A stretch of DNA of 64,000 bases from Dethiobacter sp. (GTDB lineage: Bacteria; Bacillota; Dethiobacteria; Dethiobacterales; Dethiobacteraceae): NCBI GenBank assembly GCA_020725465.1, contig DYEY01000043.1, positions 1-64,000 on the forward strand, given 5' to 3'. Under the pieces are notes generated by a model. That model worked only from the letters and a program-made list of their open reading frames with translations, searched no databases and had not been told where the DNA came from. Made by a program: the position numbers and the translations under genes. Shown piece after piece: positions 1-8,210 of the stretch; position 1 is the first letter of the stretch; every line of letters begins with the position of its first letter.

Positions 1-6
1 CTATCA

Positions 7-780
7 TTATTCAGGTTTGACCCTGTTTATTGCAAGCAACCAACGCATAGCCGACTCCACCGCCTCCGGTACATTGCGCAGGCGGTGGCCTGCCCCCTCC
101 ACCAGGGAAAGCACGGAGTTTTCCCCGGCCAGGCCATAAAGGATACGGGCGTCCCTGACCGGCACCAGGTCATCGCCGGTACCGTGCAGTATCAGGACGG
201 GACGGGGCGAGATGGCGCTGATATACCGGCGGGGTTCCACCCCGTAAAGGGCTGCCAGCCATTGCCCGGGATCCGGCGGAAAATCCGGGTCCCTGATCAC
301 ACCGATCTCCCGTGCTTTTCTGATAATTTCCGCCAAATCCTCCGCCGGAAACAGGTAACCGAACTCTGCCGGGCAGGCTGCCAGCACAACAGCCCCAACC
401 CGTTCATCCAGCGCCGCCGTCTTGCAGGAAACGGCAGCGCCCCCGGAAAAACCAAAAAGGTTCAACCGCTTCCGGTCCACATCATCCCGCCGCCACACCA
501 GGTCGATAACCGCCACCAGGTCACGGCACCAACCCTCCAGGTCAATATTGCCGCCGCTTTCCCCGCAGCCCCGGAAATTAAACACCACCGCCAGGAACCC
601 TTCCCCGGCCAGGCGCTCCGCCAGGTAGCGGTAGCCTTTGTCGTCCGGGTCCGCCGGCCGGCCGGAAGGAATGCCGTGGCAGACAATAACCGCCGGGGAA
701 ACCTTTTGTGTACGCGCCGGCATGTGCAGCTCCCCTTTAACCGGATTGCCATCCACCACCAGCGTAAACTGCCAGACCAT
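7..780 (-). CDS. alpha/beta hydrolase, S33/dienelactone hydrolase-like
   Basis: The 257-residue protein has an alpha/beta hydrolase fold. An HG oxyanion motif (CHGIP) lies near residue 35, a GFSGG nucleophile elbow near residue 110, an Asp in the HGTGDD segment near 200 and a His in GAGHR near 230, so the Ser-Asp-His triad looks complete. No signal peptide is seen, so it is probably cytoplasmic. I chose the ATG at 780 because AAGGAGG sits about 8 bases before it; a longer reading frame reaches upstream but has no such site. It lies downstream of the acyl-CoA dehydrogenase on the same strand, which fits a role on an ester or thioester, but the substrate is unknown. Confidence 0.85.
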   Translation of the reverse strand: MVWQFTLVVDGNPVKGELHMPARTQKVSPAVIVCHGIPSGRPADPDDKGYRYLAERLAGEGFLAVVFNFRGCGESGGNIDLEGWCRDLVAVIDLVWRRDDVDRKRLNLFGFSGGAAVSCKTAALDERVGAVVLAACPAEFGYLFPAEDLAEIIRKAREIGVIRDPDFPPDPGQWLAALYGVEPRRYISAISPRPVLILHGTGDDLVPVRDARILYGLAGENSVLSLVEGAGHRLRNVPEAVESAMRWLLAINRVKPE

Positions 781-948
781 GCGCCCTCCTCCTTGCAGCC
801 GGTTCTCAGCTCTTATAGAAAAGAAAGGGTAAGACACGTTTGTCCACCCCTAATTTTATCATATTATTTTCAGCCAAAACAGTTAAAACATGAAAACGGG
901 AAATACCGCCGTGCGCCGGGAGGCATGCGTTTACCGCCTGTATGCCGT

Positions 949-2088
949 CTAGCAGCCGAGCTGGCGGGCGATGACCAGGCGCTGGATTTCGGAGGTGCCT
1001 TCGCCGATCTCCATCAGTTTGGCGTCGCGGAGGTAGCGCTCCACCGGGTATTCTTTCATATAGCCGTAGCCGCCGTGGATCTGGATGGCTTCCAGGGCAT
1101 TCTGCACGCAGATTTCCGAGGCGTAGAGCTTGCCCATGGCCGCTTCTTTGGAGAACGGCTTACCATTGTCTTTGAGCCAGGCGGCCTTGTAGACCATGAG
1201 GCGGGCCAGCTCCGTCTTCATGGCCATATCGGCCAGCTTGAACTGGATGGCCTGGAACTTGGAGATGGGTTGCCCAAACTGGACACGCTCCTTAGCATAT
1301 TTCAGCGAAGCGTCCAGGCAGGCCTGGGCGATACCCACCGACAGCGCGCCGATGCTGATGCGCCCGCCATCCAAGGCTACCAGAAACTGCTTGAAGCCCT
1401 CCCCTTCTTTGCCGAGAATATTTTCTTTGGGGATACGGACGTTCTCCAGGATGATTTCCCTGGTATCCGAAGCCTTAAGACCCAGCTTGTGGTAGGGCTG
1501 GCCCACGCTGAAACCGGGGGTGTCGGTGGGCACGATAAAAGCGGAGATACCCCTGGTACCCTTGGAACGGTCGGTAACGGCGGTGATGACTGCCACACCG
1601 CCCACACCGACGTTGGTGATAAAGCACTTGCTGCCGTTTAAGACCCACTCGTCGCCGTCCAGGACCGCGGTGGTCTGGGTGCCGCCGGCATCGGAGCCGG
1701 CGTTGGGCTCGGTAAGGCCGAAAGCCGCGAACATCCGTCCCTCAGCGCAGGGTATTACCCACTTCTTTTTCTGCTCTTCGGTGCCGAACAGGTAAATGGG
1801 TCCGGTACCGATGGAGCAATGGGCAGCATAGGTGATGCCGGTGGAGGCGCAGGCGCGGGAGATTTCCTCCACGGCGATGGCATAGGCCAGGTACCCGGCG
1901 CCGGAGCCGCCGTACTCTTCGGGAAACGGCAGGCCAAACAGGCCCATTTCACCCATTTTCCTGGTTATTTCATGGGGGAACTGGCCTTTTTCGTCCAGTT
2001 CCGCCGCAACAGGCGCCACTTCCTTTTCCGCAAATTCGCGAACAATCTTTTGTATCATCAGCTGCTGGTCATCTAACTGAAAATTCAC
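949..2088 (-). CDS. acyl-CoA dehydrogenase, short-chain (butyryl-CoA) type
   Basis: The 379-residue flavoprotein matches the full length of short-chain acyl-CoA dehydrogenases, which oxidise acyl-CoA to trans-2-enoyl-CoA with FAD. Visible landmarks are the FAD-binding stretch with [10 protein letters not shown] near residue 128, FITNVG near 157, and the C-terminal IHGGYGY and GEGTSEIQ motifs; the Glu of the EGTSE segment is the usual catalytic base. The GTG start at 2088 follows a GGGAGG site. It sits next to an enoyl-CoA hydratase, the next beta-oxidation step. No electron-transfer flavoprotein gene is in view, so its electron acceptor is unknown. Substrate chain length is inferred from the family only. 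Confidence 0.93.
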   Translation of the reverse strand: MNFQLDDQQLMIQKIVREFAEKEVAPVAAELDEKGQFPHEITRKMGEMGLFGLPFPEEYGGSGAGYLAYAIAVEEISRACASTGITYAAHCSIGTGPIYLFGTEEQKKKWVIPCAEGRMFAAFGLTEPNAGSDAGGTQTTAVLDGDEWVLNGSKCFITNVGVGGVAVITAVTDRSKGTRGISAFIVPTDTPGFSVGQPYHKLGLKASDTREIILENVRIPKENILGKEGEGFKQFLVALDGGRISIGALSVGIAQACLDASLKYAKERVQFGQPISKFQAIQFKLADMAMKTELARLMVYKAAWLKDNGKPFSKEAAMGKLYASEICVQNALEAIQIHGGYGYMKEYPVERYLRDAKLMEIGEGTSEIQRLVIARQLGC

Positions 2089-2310
2089 AAAATTTCCCTC
2101 CCTTGTTTATACTGGTCAGTCTCCCTTACCCGTGACCCTGGCAGGAGTCCCTGGCCAGGTTAAGCTGTTTGTCCCGCCCTTTATGCCAGTAACTGCTTTC
2201 CTCATGGCTGAAAGCCGTTAAGGCGGCCATGTGACCTGATCTTGCCTTTTTGGGAATTATATTTTCCGGTCTTTTCCGGCATGCTCTATTCTGACCGGTG
2301 AGGGAATCTG

Positions 2311-3090
2311 TCAGCGCCCCTGGTACTGGGGTTTGCGTTTTTCATTAAATGCGCGCAGGCCTTCATCTCTGTCTTCACTGTAAAGGCACTTGTTAAGGGC
2401 CTCGGCCTCCAAGGCCAGCCCGGCCTGCAGGTCAATTTCCGTACCGAAGTCGATGCACCGCTTGGCCTGCTGCAGCGACAACGGCGCATTCCTGGTAATC
2501 TCTTTCAGAAGCTCTTCCGTTACCGCCATCAGCTGTCCGCGCTGTGCCACCTTGTTGGCAATACCCCACTCAAAAGCGGTCTGCCCGGTAATACGCCGGC
2601 CGGTGTAAATCAGTTCTTTGGCTTTATTTTTGCCGATAATCCGCGGCAGGTTCTGGGTACCGCCGCCACCGGGAATAATGCCAAGCCCCACTTCAGGCAG
2701 TCCCAGGAAAGCCTCTTCGGAAGCGATAATGATATCACAGCAGAGCGCTAACTCAAAGCCGCCGCCCATGGCAAAACCGTTGACCGCGGCTATGATGGGT
2801 TTTGGAAAGTTTTGCACCGCTGAGAAGGCCTTGACAAAGAGCTCCCTTTGCCTCTGCATCCCGTCTTTGGTCATGTCTTTGCGTTCTTTTAAGTCGGTGC
2901 CCACGCAGAAAGCACGGTCACCCGCTCCGGTGAGGGCCACAGCCCAGACGTCAATATCTCCGGCCAGCTCTTCCATCACAGCGATGATGTCGCGGGCCAT
3001 CTGCGTGTTCAGGGCGTTAAGAGCATCGGGCCGGTTCAGTGCCACAACGGCGTAGTGGTCCTGCCGGGCCACATCGACTGTTTCCCACAA
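2311..3090 (-). CDS. enoyl-CoA hydratase/isomerase (crotonase family)
   Basis: This 259-residue crotonase-fold enzyme would hydrate 2-enoyl-CoA to 3-hydroxyacyl-CoA. It carries the oxyanion-hole stretch AFCVGTDL, the AAVNGFAMGGG loop and the LPEVGLGIIPGGGG active-site segment. One catalytic Glu is present in FELALCCD and the second in PEVGLG. Translation starts at a TTG at 3090, preceded by AAGGAGGTGA at good spacing. A sigma-54-type promoter lies about 140 bases upstream. It works in sequence with the dehydrogenase just downstream, although a gap of more than 200 bases separates the two genes. Confidence 0.92.
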   Translation of the reverse strand: MWETVDVARQDHYAVVALNRPDALNALNTQMARDIIAVMEELAGDIDVWAVALTGAGDRAFCVGTDLKERKDMTKDGMQRQRELFVKAFSAVQNFPKPIIAAVNGFAMGGGFELALCCDIIIASEEAFLGLPEVGLGIIPGGGGTQNLPRIIGKNKAKELIYTGRRITGQTAFEWGIANKVAQRGQLMAVTEELLKEITRNAPLSLQQAKRCIDFGTEIDLQAGLALEAEALNKCLYSEDRDEGLRAFNEKRKPQYQGR

Positions 3091-3229
3091 TCAGCTCACC
3101 TCCTTAATTATTCAGATTTCCCGGCCATGGCGCCGTCCCTGCGCTGGGCGTTTTTTCCGTATACCCTTGTCCTGTGGATTGCCGATTTATGTCCTGGTTC
3201 CGGTATGGCTCCCACAGCATACCTGCACA

Positions 3230-3246
3230 CGCAAGAATAATGCCAA
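3230..3246 (-). promoter_or_regulatory. sigma-54 (-24/-12) promoter for the enoyl-CoA hydratase
   Basis: On the minus strand the sequence reads TTGGCATTATTCTTGCG. This has the GG and GC dinucleotides separated by exactly 10 bases, as sigma-54 holoenzyme requires. It lies about 140 bases upstream of the hydratase start. Two further sites of the same form stand before the synthetase and the symporter operon, and a sigma-54 activator gene is nearby. Confidence 0.75.
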
Positions 3247-3405
3247 ATATGAACTAACACCAATATCAACCAAAGCAGGCAAATTTAACGTATTTTTTTC
3301 TTCGGTTTGCCGCTTTGCGCCCAAAAAGGACAATATTTAAGCACCAATCTGATGCGCCAAACCATAAATTATGGATATATGCATCAAACATCAGGCCCTC
3401 GCACA

Positions 3406-3444
3406 GGGAAAAGTGACCTGAGCCAGTCTCAGGTCACTTTTCCC
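3406..3444 (-). terminator. long perfect hairpin after the acyl-CoA synthetase
   Basis: A 17-bp perfect inverted repeat (GGGAAAAGTGACCTGAG and its complement, 5-base loop) begins 20 bases past the synthetase stop. The 3' arm is T-rich within the stem but a clean T-tract is lacking. It may terminate transcription or block 3' decay. Confidence 0.65.
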
Positions 3445-3464
3445 ATTGCATTACCGCATCAGCC

Positions 3465-5129
3465 TTATGCCGTCTCTATTTTGGCGGCTTCCTGCAGGCC
3501 CAGCTCCTCAATGGCCCACTCCCGCAGCTTATACTTTTGGATCTTGCCGCTGGCAGTCATGGGATAGGAGTCCACAAAGCGGATATACTTGGGTATCTTG
3601 TGCCGGGCTATTTTGCCCTGGCAAAATTCGCGGATTTCCTCCTCGGTGGCCTCCACGCCCTCACGGAGCTTGATACAGGCCAGCACTTCCTCGCCGTACT
3701 TTATGCTGGGCACTCCCAGCACCTGCACGTCCGATATCTTGGGGTGGGTGTAAAGGAATTCCTCGATCTCCCGCGGGTAGATGTTCTCGCCGCCCCGGAT
3801 AATCATGTCCTTCAGGCGGCCGGTTATCTTCACGTAGCCCGCCTCGTCCTTGGTCCCAAGGTCCCCTGAGTGCAGCCAGCCGTCCTTGTCGATGGCTTTC
3901 TCCGTGGCCTCCGGCATCTTGTAGTAGCCCTTCATCACCACATAGCCGCGGAAGCAGAGCTCTCCCTGCACGCCCGGCGGGCAAAGCTGCCCTGTCTCCG
4001 GGTTGAACACCTCCACCTCCACCCCTTCCAGGGCCCGGCCCACGGTGGATACCCGCCGCTCCAGCTCATCATCGGTGCGGGTCTGGGTCACCACCGGCGA
4101 CGATTCGGTCTGGCCGTAAGCGATGGTGACTTCCGGCGCCATCTTTTCCGTGACCTTGCGCATCACTTCAATGGGGCAGGGAGCGCCGGCCATAATGCCG
4201 GTGCGCAGGCTGGACATGTCATATTTGTCAAAGTCCGGGTGCTCCAGCTCAGCTATCCACATGGTGGGCACACCCTGCAGGGCGGTGCACTTCTCTTTGT
4301 CGATGGCCTCCAGCACCCACACCGGATTGAATTCTTCCACCGGCACCATGGTGGCTCCGAATACCACGCAAGTGGTAATACTCATGGTCAGGCCGAAGCA
4401 GTGGAAGAAGGGAACCGGGATGCACAGGCGCTCTTTTTCGGTGTATTTCTGGGCTTCGCCTACGTAGTAAGCGTTGTTGATGACGTTGTTGTGGGTGAGC
4501 ATGACGCCCTTGGGGAAACCGGTGGTGCCTGAGGTGTACTGCATGTTGATGACGTCTTCCGGGTCGCAGGCGGCCTGCATGGCGGCCAGGGTCTCATCGG
4601 GCACGTCGTCGCCCATGGTGTAGAGGTCGCTGAAGTTGAACATGCCGGGGAACTTCTTGTCCCCGATGAAGATGACGTTCTTTAAGAAGGGGAGCTTTTC
4701 ACAGTTCAGCTTGCCCGGTTCGGACGAAGCCAGCTCCGGGCAAACCTCGTTGATAGTTTTGACGTAGTTGTTGCCGCGGTATTCTTCCACCAGTATCAGC
4801 GTCATGGAGTCGGACTGCCTGAGCAGGTACTCCAGCTCGTGGCTGCGGTAGTTGGTGTTGACGGTGACCACCACGGCTCCGATCTTGGAGGCGCCAAAGA
4901 GGGCGAAAACCCATTCCACCACGTTGGTAGCCCAGATGGCCACGTGGTCGCCCTTCTTCACGCCCATTTTAATGAAGCTTTTGGCCACCTTGTTGGCGAT
5001 GTCCCGCAGCTCCCGGTAAGAATATCGCTGGCCGCGCTGGACGTTGACCAGGGCGTCCTTGTCGGGAAACCGGGCCGCCGTCTGGTCCAGCAGGTCGCCG
5101 AAAGTGATATTGAACTTGGGTTTGAACAA
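3465..5129 (-). CDS. AMP-forming acyl-CoA synthetase
   Basis: This ANL-superfamily adenylating enzyme activates a carboxylic acid to its acyl-CoA through an acyl-AMP. The P-loop-like TSGTTGFPKG is near residue 180, the YGQTES motif near residue 325, GWLHSGDLG near 405, and the C-terminal PMTASGKIQK with the catalytic Lys near 535. The ORF can be extended to 5270, but I place the start at TTG 5129: AAGGAGG lies 8 bases before it, and a sigma-54 promoter at 5173-5189 would fall inside the longer version. The resulting 554 residues fit medium-chain/FadD-like enzymes. It would feed the dehydrogenase and hydratase downstream; the exact acid is not readable from sequence. Confidence 0.92.
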   Translation of the reverse strand: MFKPKFNITFGDLLDQTAARFPDKDALVNVQRGQRYSYRELRDIANKVAKSFIKMGVKKGDHVAIWATNVVEWVFALFGASKIGAVVVTVNTNYRSHELEYLLRQSDSMTLILVEEYRGNNYVKTINEVCPELASSEPGKLNCEKLPFLKNVIFIGDKKFPGMFNFSDLYTMGDDVPDETLAAMQAACDPEDVINMQYTSGTTGFPKGVMLTHNNVINNAYYVGEAQKYTEKERLCIPVPFFHCFGLTMSITTCVVFGATMVPVEEFNPVWVLEAIDKEKCTALQGVPTMWIAELEHPDFDKYDMSSLRTGIMAGAPCPIEVMRKVTEKMAPEVTIAYGQTESSPVVTQTRTDDELERRVSTVGRALEGVEVEVFNPETGQLCPPGVQGELCFRGYVVMKGYYKMPEATEKAIDKDGWLHSGDLGTKDEAGYVKITGRLKDMIIRGGENIYPREIEEFLYTHPKISDVQVLGVPSIKYGEEVLACIKLREGVEATEEEIREFCQGKIARHKIPKYIRFVDSYPMTASGKIQKYKLREWAIEELGLQEAAKIETA

Positions 5130-5172
5130 AACAATCGCCTCCTTATTGTTTTCATTAGCACATGCTATTTTC

Positions 5173-5189
5173 TGCAAATTGTATGCCAA
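5173..5189 (-). promoter_or_regulatory. sigma-54 (-24/-12) promoter for the acyl-CoA synthetase
   Basis: The minus strand reads TTGGCATACAATTTGCA, which matches the sigma-54 consensus TGGCAY-N6-TTGCA with the required 10-base GG-to-GC spacing. The -12 element is about 45 bases before the TTG start, a normal distance, and it supports the shorter synthetase start. Confidence 0.85.
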
Positions 5190-5302
5190 TTCAGAAAATT
5201 TCCATGAAAGCCCAAAGCCGGCAGAGGCGAACTCTTCCGGCTTCGGGTCTCTCATCCGGGGCAGGGACAAGAGGTTAGGAGAAAGAACGGGCCGCTAACC
5301 TG

Positions 5303-6919
5303 TCAATGCAGGTCTTCGCAGTATTTCTTGATGGTTTCCGGCGAACACGGTTTGGTCAGGTAGGACACGACGATGAAGAAGATGAACGATACTGGCACCA
5401 GCCACCACTGGTGGGCAACAGGGATCTTCCTGCCAAACAGCGCCTCACCCCAGATTGCCCAGTGCGGGCTGCCCAGCGTGGCCCTGGCCTGGAGCCAGCT
5501 CCAGAGCGAAAGGGGCAGGAAGATGAGGATGGTGGCATAGGCCGCCGTCTTAGTGGCGCGCGGCCACCAAAGACCGAAAATCAGCGGAGCGCCCACGGTA
5601 CAGATGATAACCACAAAGGCCCACCCGGAAAGGTCGAGCACCAGGGCCATGGGGTTAAGAGAGGGAATAATGCTGATGACAAGGATTATGATAGTCCAGA
5701 TGCGGAGCGACTTGACCGGGTTTTCAATGGCCCATTTGCTGCCGAAAACCTTGCCCATCCAGTCGCGCCCGATCATAACGTTCAGCACCATGATCCAGCC
5801 GGCGGCGGTAGCCATGGCGATGGCCAGACCCCCTGCCACCAGGATGCCCATCAGGATCGGGCTTCTCAGCGATTCCAGGGCCGCGATCATGGAGTAGTCG
5901 GTAACGGCGGCGCCGCCGACTCCAAACTGCGCCTTGATATAAGCCAGCACCTGGGTAGCCGTCTGAACCACGGTCTTGCCGTCCGCCATGGTAGCCCCCA
6001 CATAGGGATGCAGGCTCTCAATGAGGGTACGGGCAGCGGTGCCGATGATAATCAGGCCCCAGTACATGCTGCCGCCGAACACCACCGCCCAGAAAACGGC
6101 GCGGCGGGCAGACTGGATATTCATGGCGGTGAAGAAACGGACAACGGTATAGGGCATGGTGGCAAAGCCATAGTGCCAGATGAAGTAGAAGCTGACCACG
6201 CCGGTCCACATGCCAAAGAGCGGGTGCGAAACATTTTCCTGGGCATGGGGCATCAGCCAGAAGTTGGGGTTGTTGGCGTAAACGGCGTCCGCCAGGGCGC
6301 CAAACCCGCCATAATGTGACAGGATAGCGAAGGCGCTGACAACGGCGGCAATGGCCATCAACAGGCCCTGGAAGGCGGTGGACCAGGTGGTGGCCACCAT
6401 GCCGCCCATGTAGACGTAGAACAGAACAGCGATAGCGCCGAGGAAAACGGCCATCTGGTAGTCAACCTTCAGGATGGCCATCATAAAGAGGCCGGTACCC
6501 ACCAGGGACAGGATAACGTAGGCAAAACCGGATACAAGAACGGGCAAGCCGGCGATGATGCGCATGGCTTTGTCCGACTCGTAGCGGTCGGCATAGTAGT
6601 CGGTAAAGGAAACGGGAGCGTACTTCCGCAGCGGCGCCGCGGTAAGCATGGACGCCACCGGCAGGCCGGCGATAATCCCAATCAGCGCCCACCAGAAGGG
6701 ATAGCCCAGCAGGAAGATAAAGGCGGGGAGCCCAAGGAAACTGGCGGGGCTGAAATAGGTGGCAGCCAGGGCCGCGCCGTTGACCACCGCCCCCACTTTT
6801 CGGCCGGCCACGTAGTAATCCATCGGGTTGACGGAAGCTTTCCGCGTCACGTAACCGATGGCAAAAACAATAACAAAATATAGGACCGCAGCAAAGATAA
6901 CTACTCCGCTAACTTGCAC
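5303..6919 (-). CDS. sodium:solute symporter (SSS family), acetate/organic-acid type
   Basis: The 538-residue integral membrane protein has about 13 hydrophobic segments and SSS-family features: the early MDYYVAGRKVGAVVNG and AATYFSPASFLG stretches, resembling cation/acetate symporters. It would import a monocarboxylate with Na+. The GTG start at 6919 follows GGGGGTGA and overlaps the small upstream membrane gene by 11 bases, so the two are translationally coupled. The acyl-CoA synthetase directly downstream suggests that the imported acid is then activated to CoA. The substrate is inferred from context; acetate, propionate and short fatty acids are all possible. Confidence 0.88.
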   Translation of the reverse strand: MQVSGVVIFAAVLYFVIVFAIGYVTRKASVNPMDYYVAGRKVGAVVNGAALAATYFSPASFLGLPAFIFLLGYPFWWALIGIIAGLPVASMLTAAPLRKYAPVSFTDYYADRYESDKAMRIIAGLPVLVSGFAYVILSLVGTGLFMMAILKVDYQMAVFLGAIAVLFYVYMGGMVATTWSTAFQGLLMAIAAVVSAFAILSHYGGFGALADAVYANNPNFWLMPHAQENVSHPLFGMWTGVVSFYFIWHYGFATMPYTVVRFFTAMNIQSARRAVFWAVVFGGSMYWGLIIIGTAARTLIESLHPYVGATMADGKTVVQTATQVLAYIKAQFGVGGAAVTDYSMIAALESLRSPILMGILVAGGLAIAMATAAGWIMVLNVMIGRDWMGKVFGSKWAIENPVKSLRIWTIIILVISIIPSLNPMALVLDLSGWAFVVIICTVGAPLIFGLWWPRATKTAAYATILIFLPLSLWSWLQARATLGSPHWAIWGEALFGRKIPVAHQWWLVPVSFIFFIVVSYLTKPCSPETIKKYCEDLH

Positions 6920-7172
6920 TCTTGGTCACCCCCTTGGAGGCTTCGGCCTTCTTTTCTTCCTGTTCCGGTACCCAGTACAAAAGGAAAGCCACAATCAGGT
7001 TCAGCACCAGGCAGCCGAAGAAGTTACCGTAGAGGAAAGATGCCGGAGCGCCGCCGATTTTAAGCGTATAGGGCGCCGCAGGGATATTCATCTCGATGAG
7101 CATAAAGATTAATGCATACCCGTAAAGAATCGCCAGGCTAATCCAGAAGATCGGCCTTAATCCCTTAAACAT
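6909..7172 (-). CDS. small two-TM partner of the symporter
   Basis: The 87-residue protein has two membrane segments (about residues 9-28 and 45-67), a short loop containing KIGGAPASF, and a charged C-terminus. Small proteins of this shape (DUF485/YjcH or DUF4212 types) precede SSS symporters in many bacteria. I cannot tell which family it belongs to from reading alone. It is translated from an ATG behind GGGGAGG and overlaps the symporter gene, so a subunit or accessory role is likely. Confidence 0.7.
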   Translation of the reverse strand: MFKGLRPIFWISLAILYGYALIFMLIEMNIPAAPYTLKIGGAPASFLYGNFFGCLVLNLIVAFLLYWVPEQEEKKAEASKGVTKSAS

Positions 7173-7242
7173 TTACCTACCTCCCCTTCGGAATTAAAGT
7201 GATTTTCTCTTGGAACCCACTTTTGGCGCCCCAAATCACCTC

Positions 7243-7569
7243 CTACCTGTTTTTAATAAAGACCTGGTAATGCAGTTCCGTCAGCAGGAACATGGTGCCC
7301 AGCGGAACCGCAACGCCAACAAGGGCACCAAGCAAAATGTTGCGCGCCAGGTCTACCCCCAGCTTATAAAGCAACAGATTAATGCCCACACCCACCAGAA
7401 AATAAGGAGTATACCATTTGCTTTTCTTAAAAGCTTTGTTCCAACCCGCCCTGTCTTCTTCGGAAGCGAACTCCAGCCGCTTCAGCCTGCCCCGCTCCAT
7501 TACTTCGAGAGTGAATTTTTCTGCCAACAGCGGTCCCTCCTCACTATTTTTCTTGCTGTTATCCGTCAT
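7243..7569 (-). CDS. small membrane protein, paralogue A
   Basis: This 108-residue protein has a charged N-terminal half with a LEFASEEDRAGW motif, then KSKWYTPYFL and two hydrophobic stretches ending in a LLTELHY segment. The start at ATG 7569 is chosen because GGGAGGTGG precedes it; a longer frame to 7602 lacks a site. It is the first gene behind a sigma-54 promoter and precedes the two-TM protein and the symporter. It is clearly related to the protein at 7839-8144 (shared SEEDR-GW, KWYTPYFL and MFLLTELHY blocks). I do not recognise a named family. Confidence 0.75.
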   Translation of the reverse strand: MTDNSKKNSEEGPLLAEKFTLEVMERGRLKRLEFASEEDRAGWNKAFKKSKWYTPYFLVGVGINLLLYKLGVDLARNILLGALVGVAVPLGTMFLLTELHYQVFIKNR

Positions 7570-7632
7570 CGCCCACCTCCCTTGGGGGAAAACACTTCTC
7601 ACAAGCGAAATTTTTTTAATAATTCTGAATAT

Positions 7633-7649
7633 AGCAAATATTATGCCAA
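7633..7649 (-). promoter_or_regulatory. sigma-54 (-24/-12) promoter for the symporter operon
   Basis: The minus strand reads TTGGCATAATATTTGCT, an excellent match to the -24 (TGGCA) and -12 (TTGCW) elements with 10 bases between GG and GC. It stands about 65 bases before the start of paralogue A. It would drive paralogue A, the two-TM protein and the symporter as one unit. Confidence 0.85.
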
Positions 7650-7838
7650 GGGGGAAGGGCTTTATAAAACGGCATAATCAGGCTTGCCGGCGACAAAGGG
7701 CCTGCTCTGGCCGGGTATCAGCAAGGCCGGATTTATGCAATTATTCATCATAGCTGTCAACGGCATCCATTTAAACTATGTCATGGTTTTGATTCCCTGC
7801 AGCATCAGGCTATGCGTCATTACATCAGCGTTAAGCTT

Positions 7839-8144
7839 TCAGGCGGGAGCTTTCGGCTTGGCGTAAAACAAACGGTAATGCAGTTCGGTCAGCAGAAACA
7901 TGCTGGCAATGGGTACGCCCACTCCCACCGCAAACCCGAGAAAAATGTTGCGTGACAGGTCAAGGCCTGCTTTATACAGGACCAGGTTAATTACCACGCC
8001 AAGCAGAAAGTACGGCGTATACCACTTGCTCTGGCGGTAAGCCTTTTCCCAGCCCAACCGGTCCTCCTCCGATTCAAAGTACAGCTTTCGCCGCCGGTCC
8101 CGCAAAACGACTTCCAGCGTAACTGTCTTCTCTTTTTCCGTCAT
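7839..8144 (-). CDS. small membrane protein, paralogue B
   Basis: This 101-residue protein has the same layout as the product of 7243-7569: a short charged N-terminus, SEEDRLGW, QSKWYTPYFL, two membrane segments and MFLLTELHY. The pair looks like a local duplication. This copy stands alone between the activator gene and the promoter of paralogue A, and I saw no sigma-54 site directly before it. Function is unknown; a role with the nearby symporter or in sensing its substrate is only a guess. Confidence 0.75.
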   Translation of the reverse strand: MTEKEKTVTLEVVLRDRRRKLYFESEEDRLGWEKAYRQSKWYTPYFLLGVVINLVLYKAGLDLSRNIFLGFAVGVGVPIASMFLLTELHYRLFYAKPKAPA

Positions 8145-8210
8145 CAGGCCGCCTCCTCTGCAAAGTTGTCATTCTAAATCTTCTTACAAAAAGCGGGATT
8201 TTATACCTGG

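Noticed and set aside
2120-2180. CCTGGC/GCCAGG inverted repeat upstream of the acyl-CoA dehydrogenase
   Set aside because: Only 6 bp with a long loop and no known operator form; I found no sigma-54 pattern there either.
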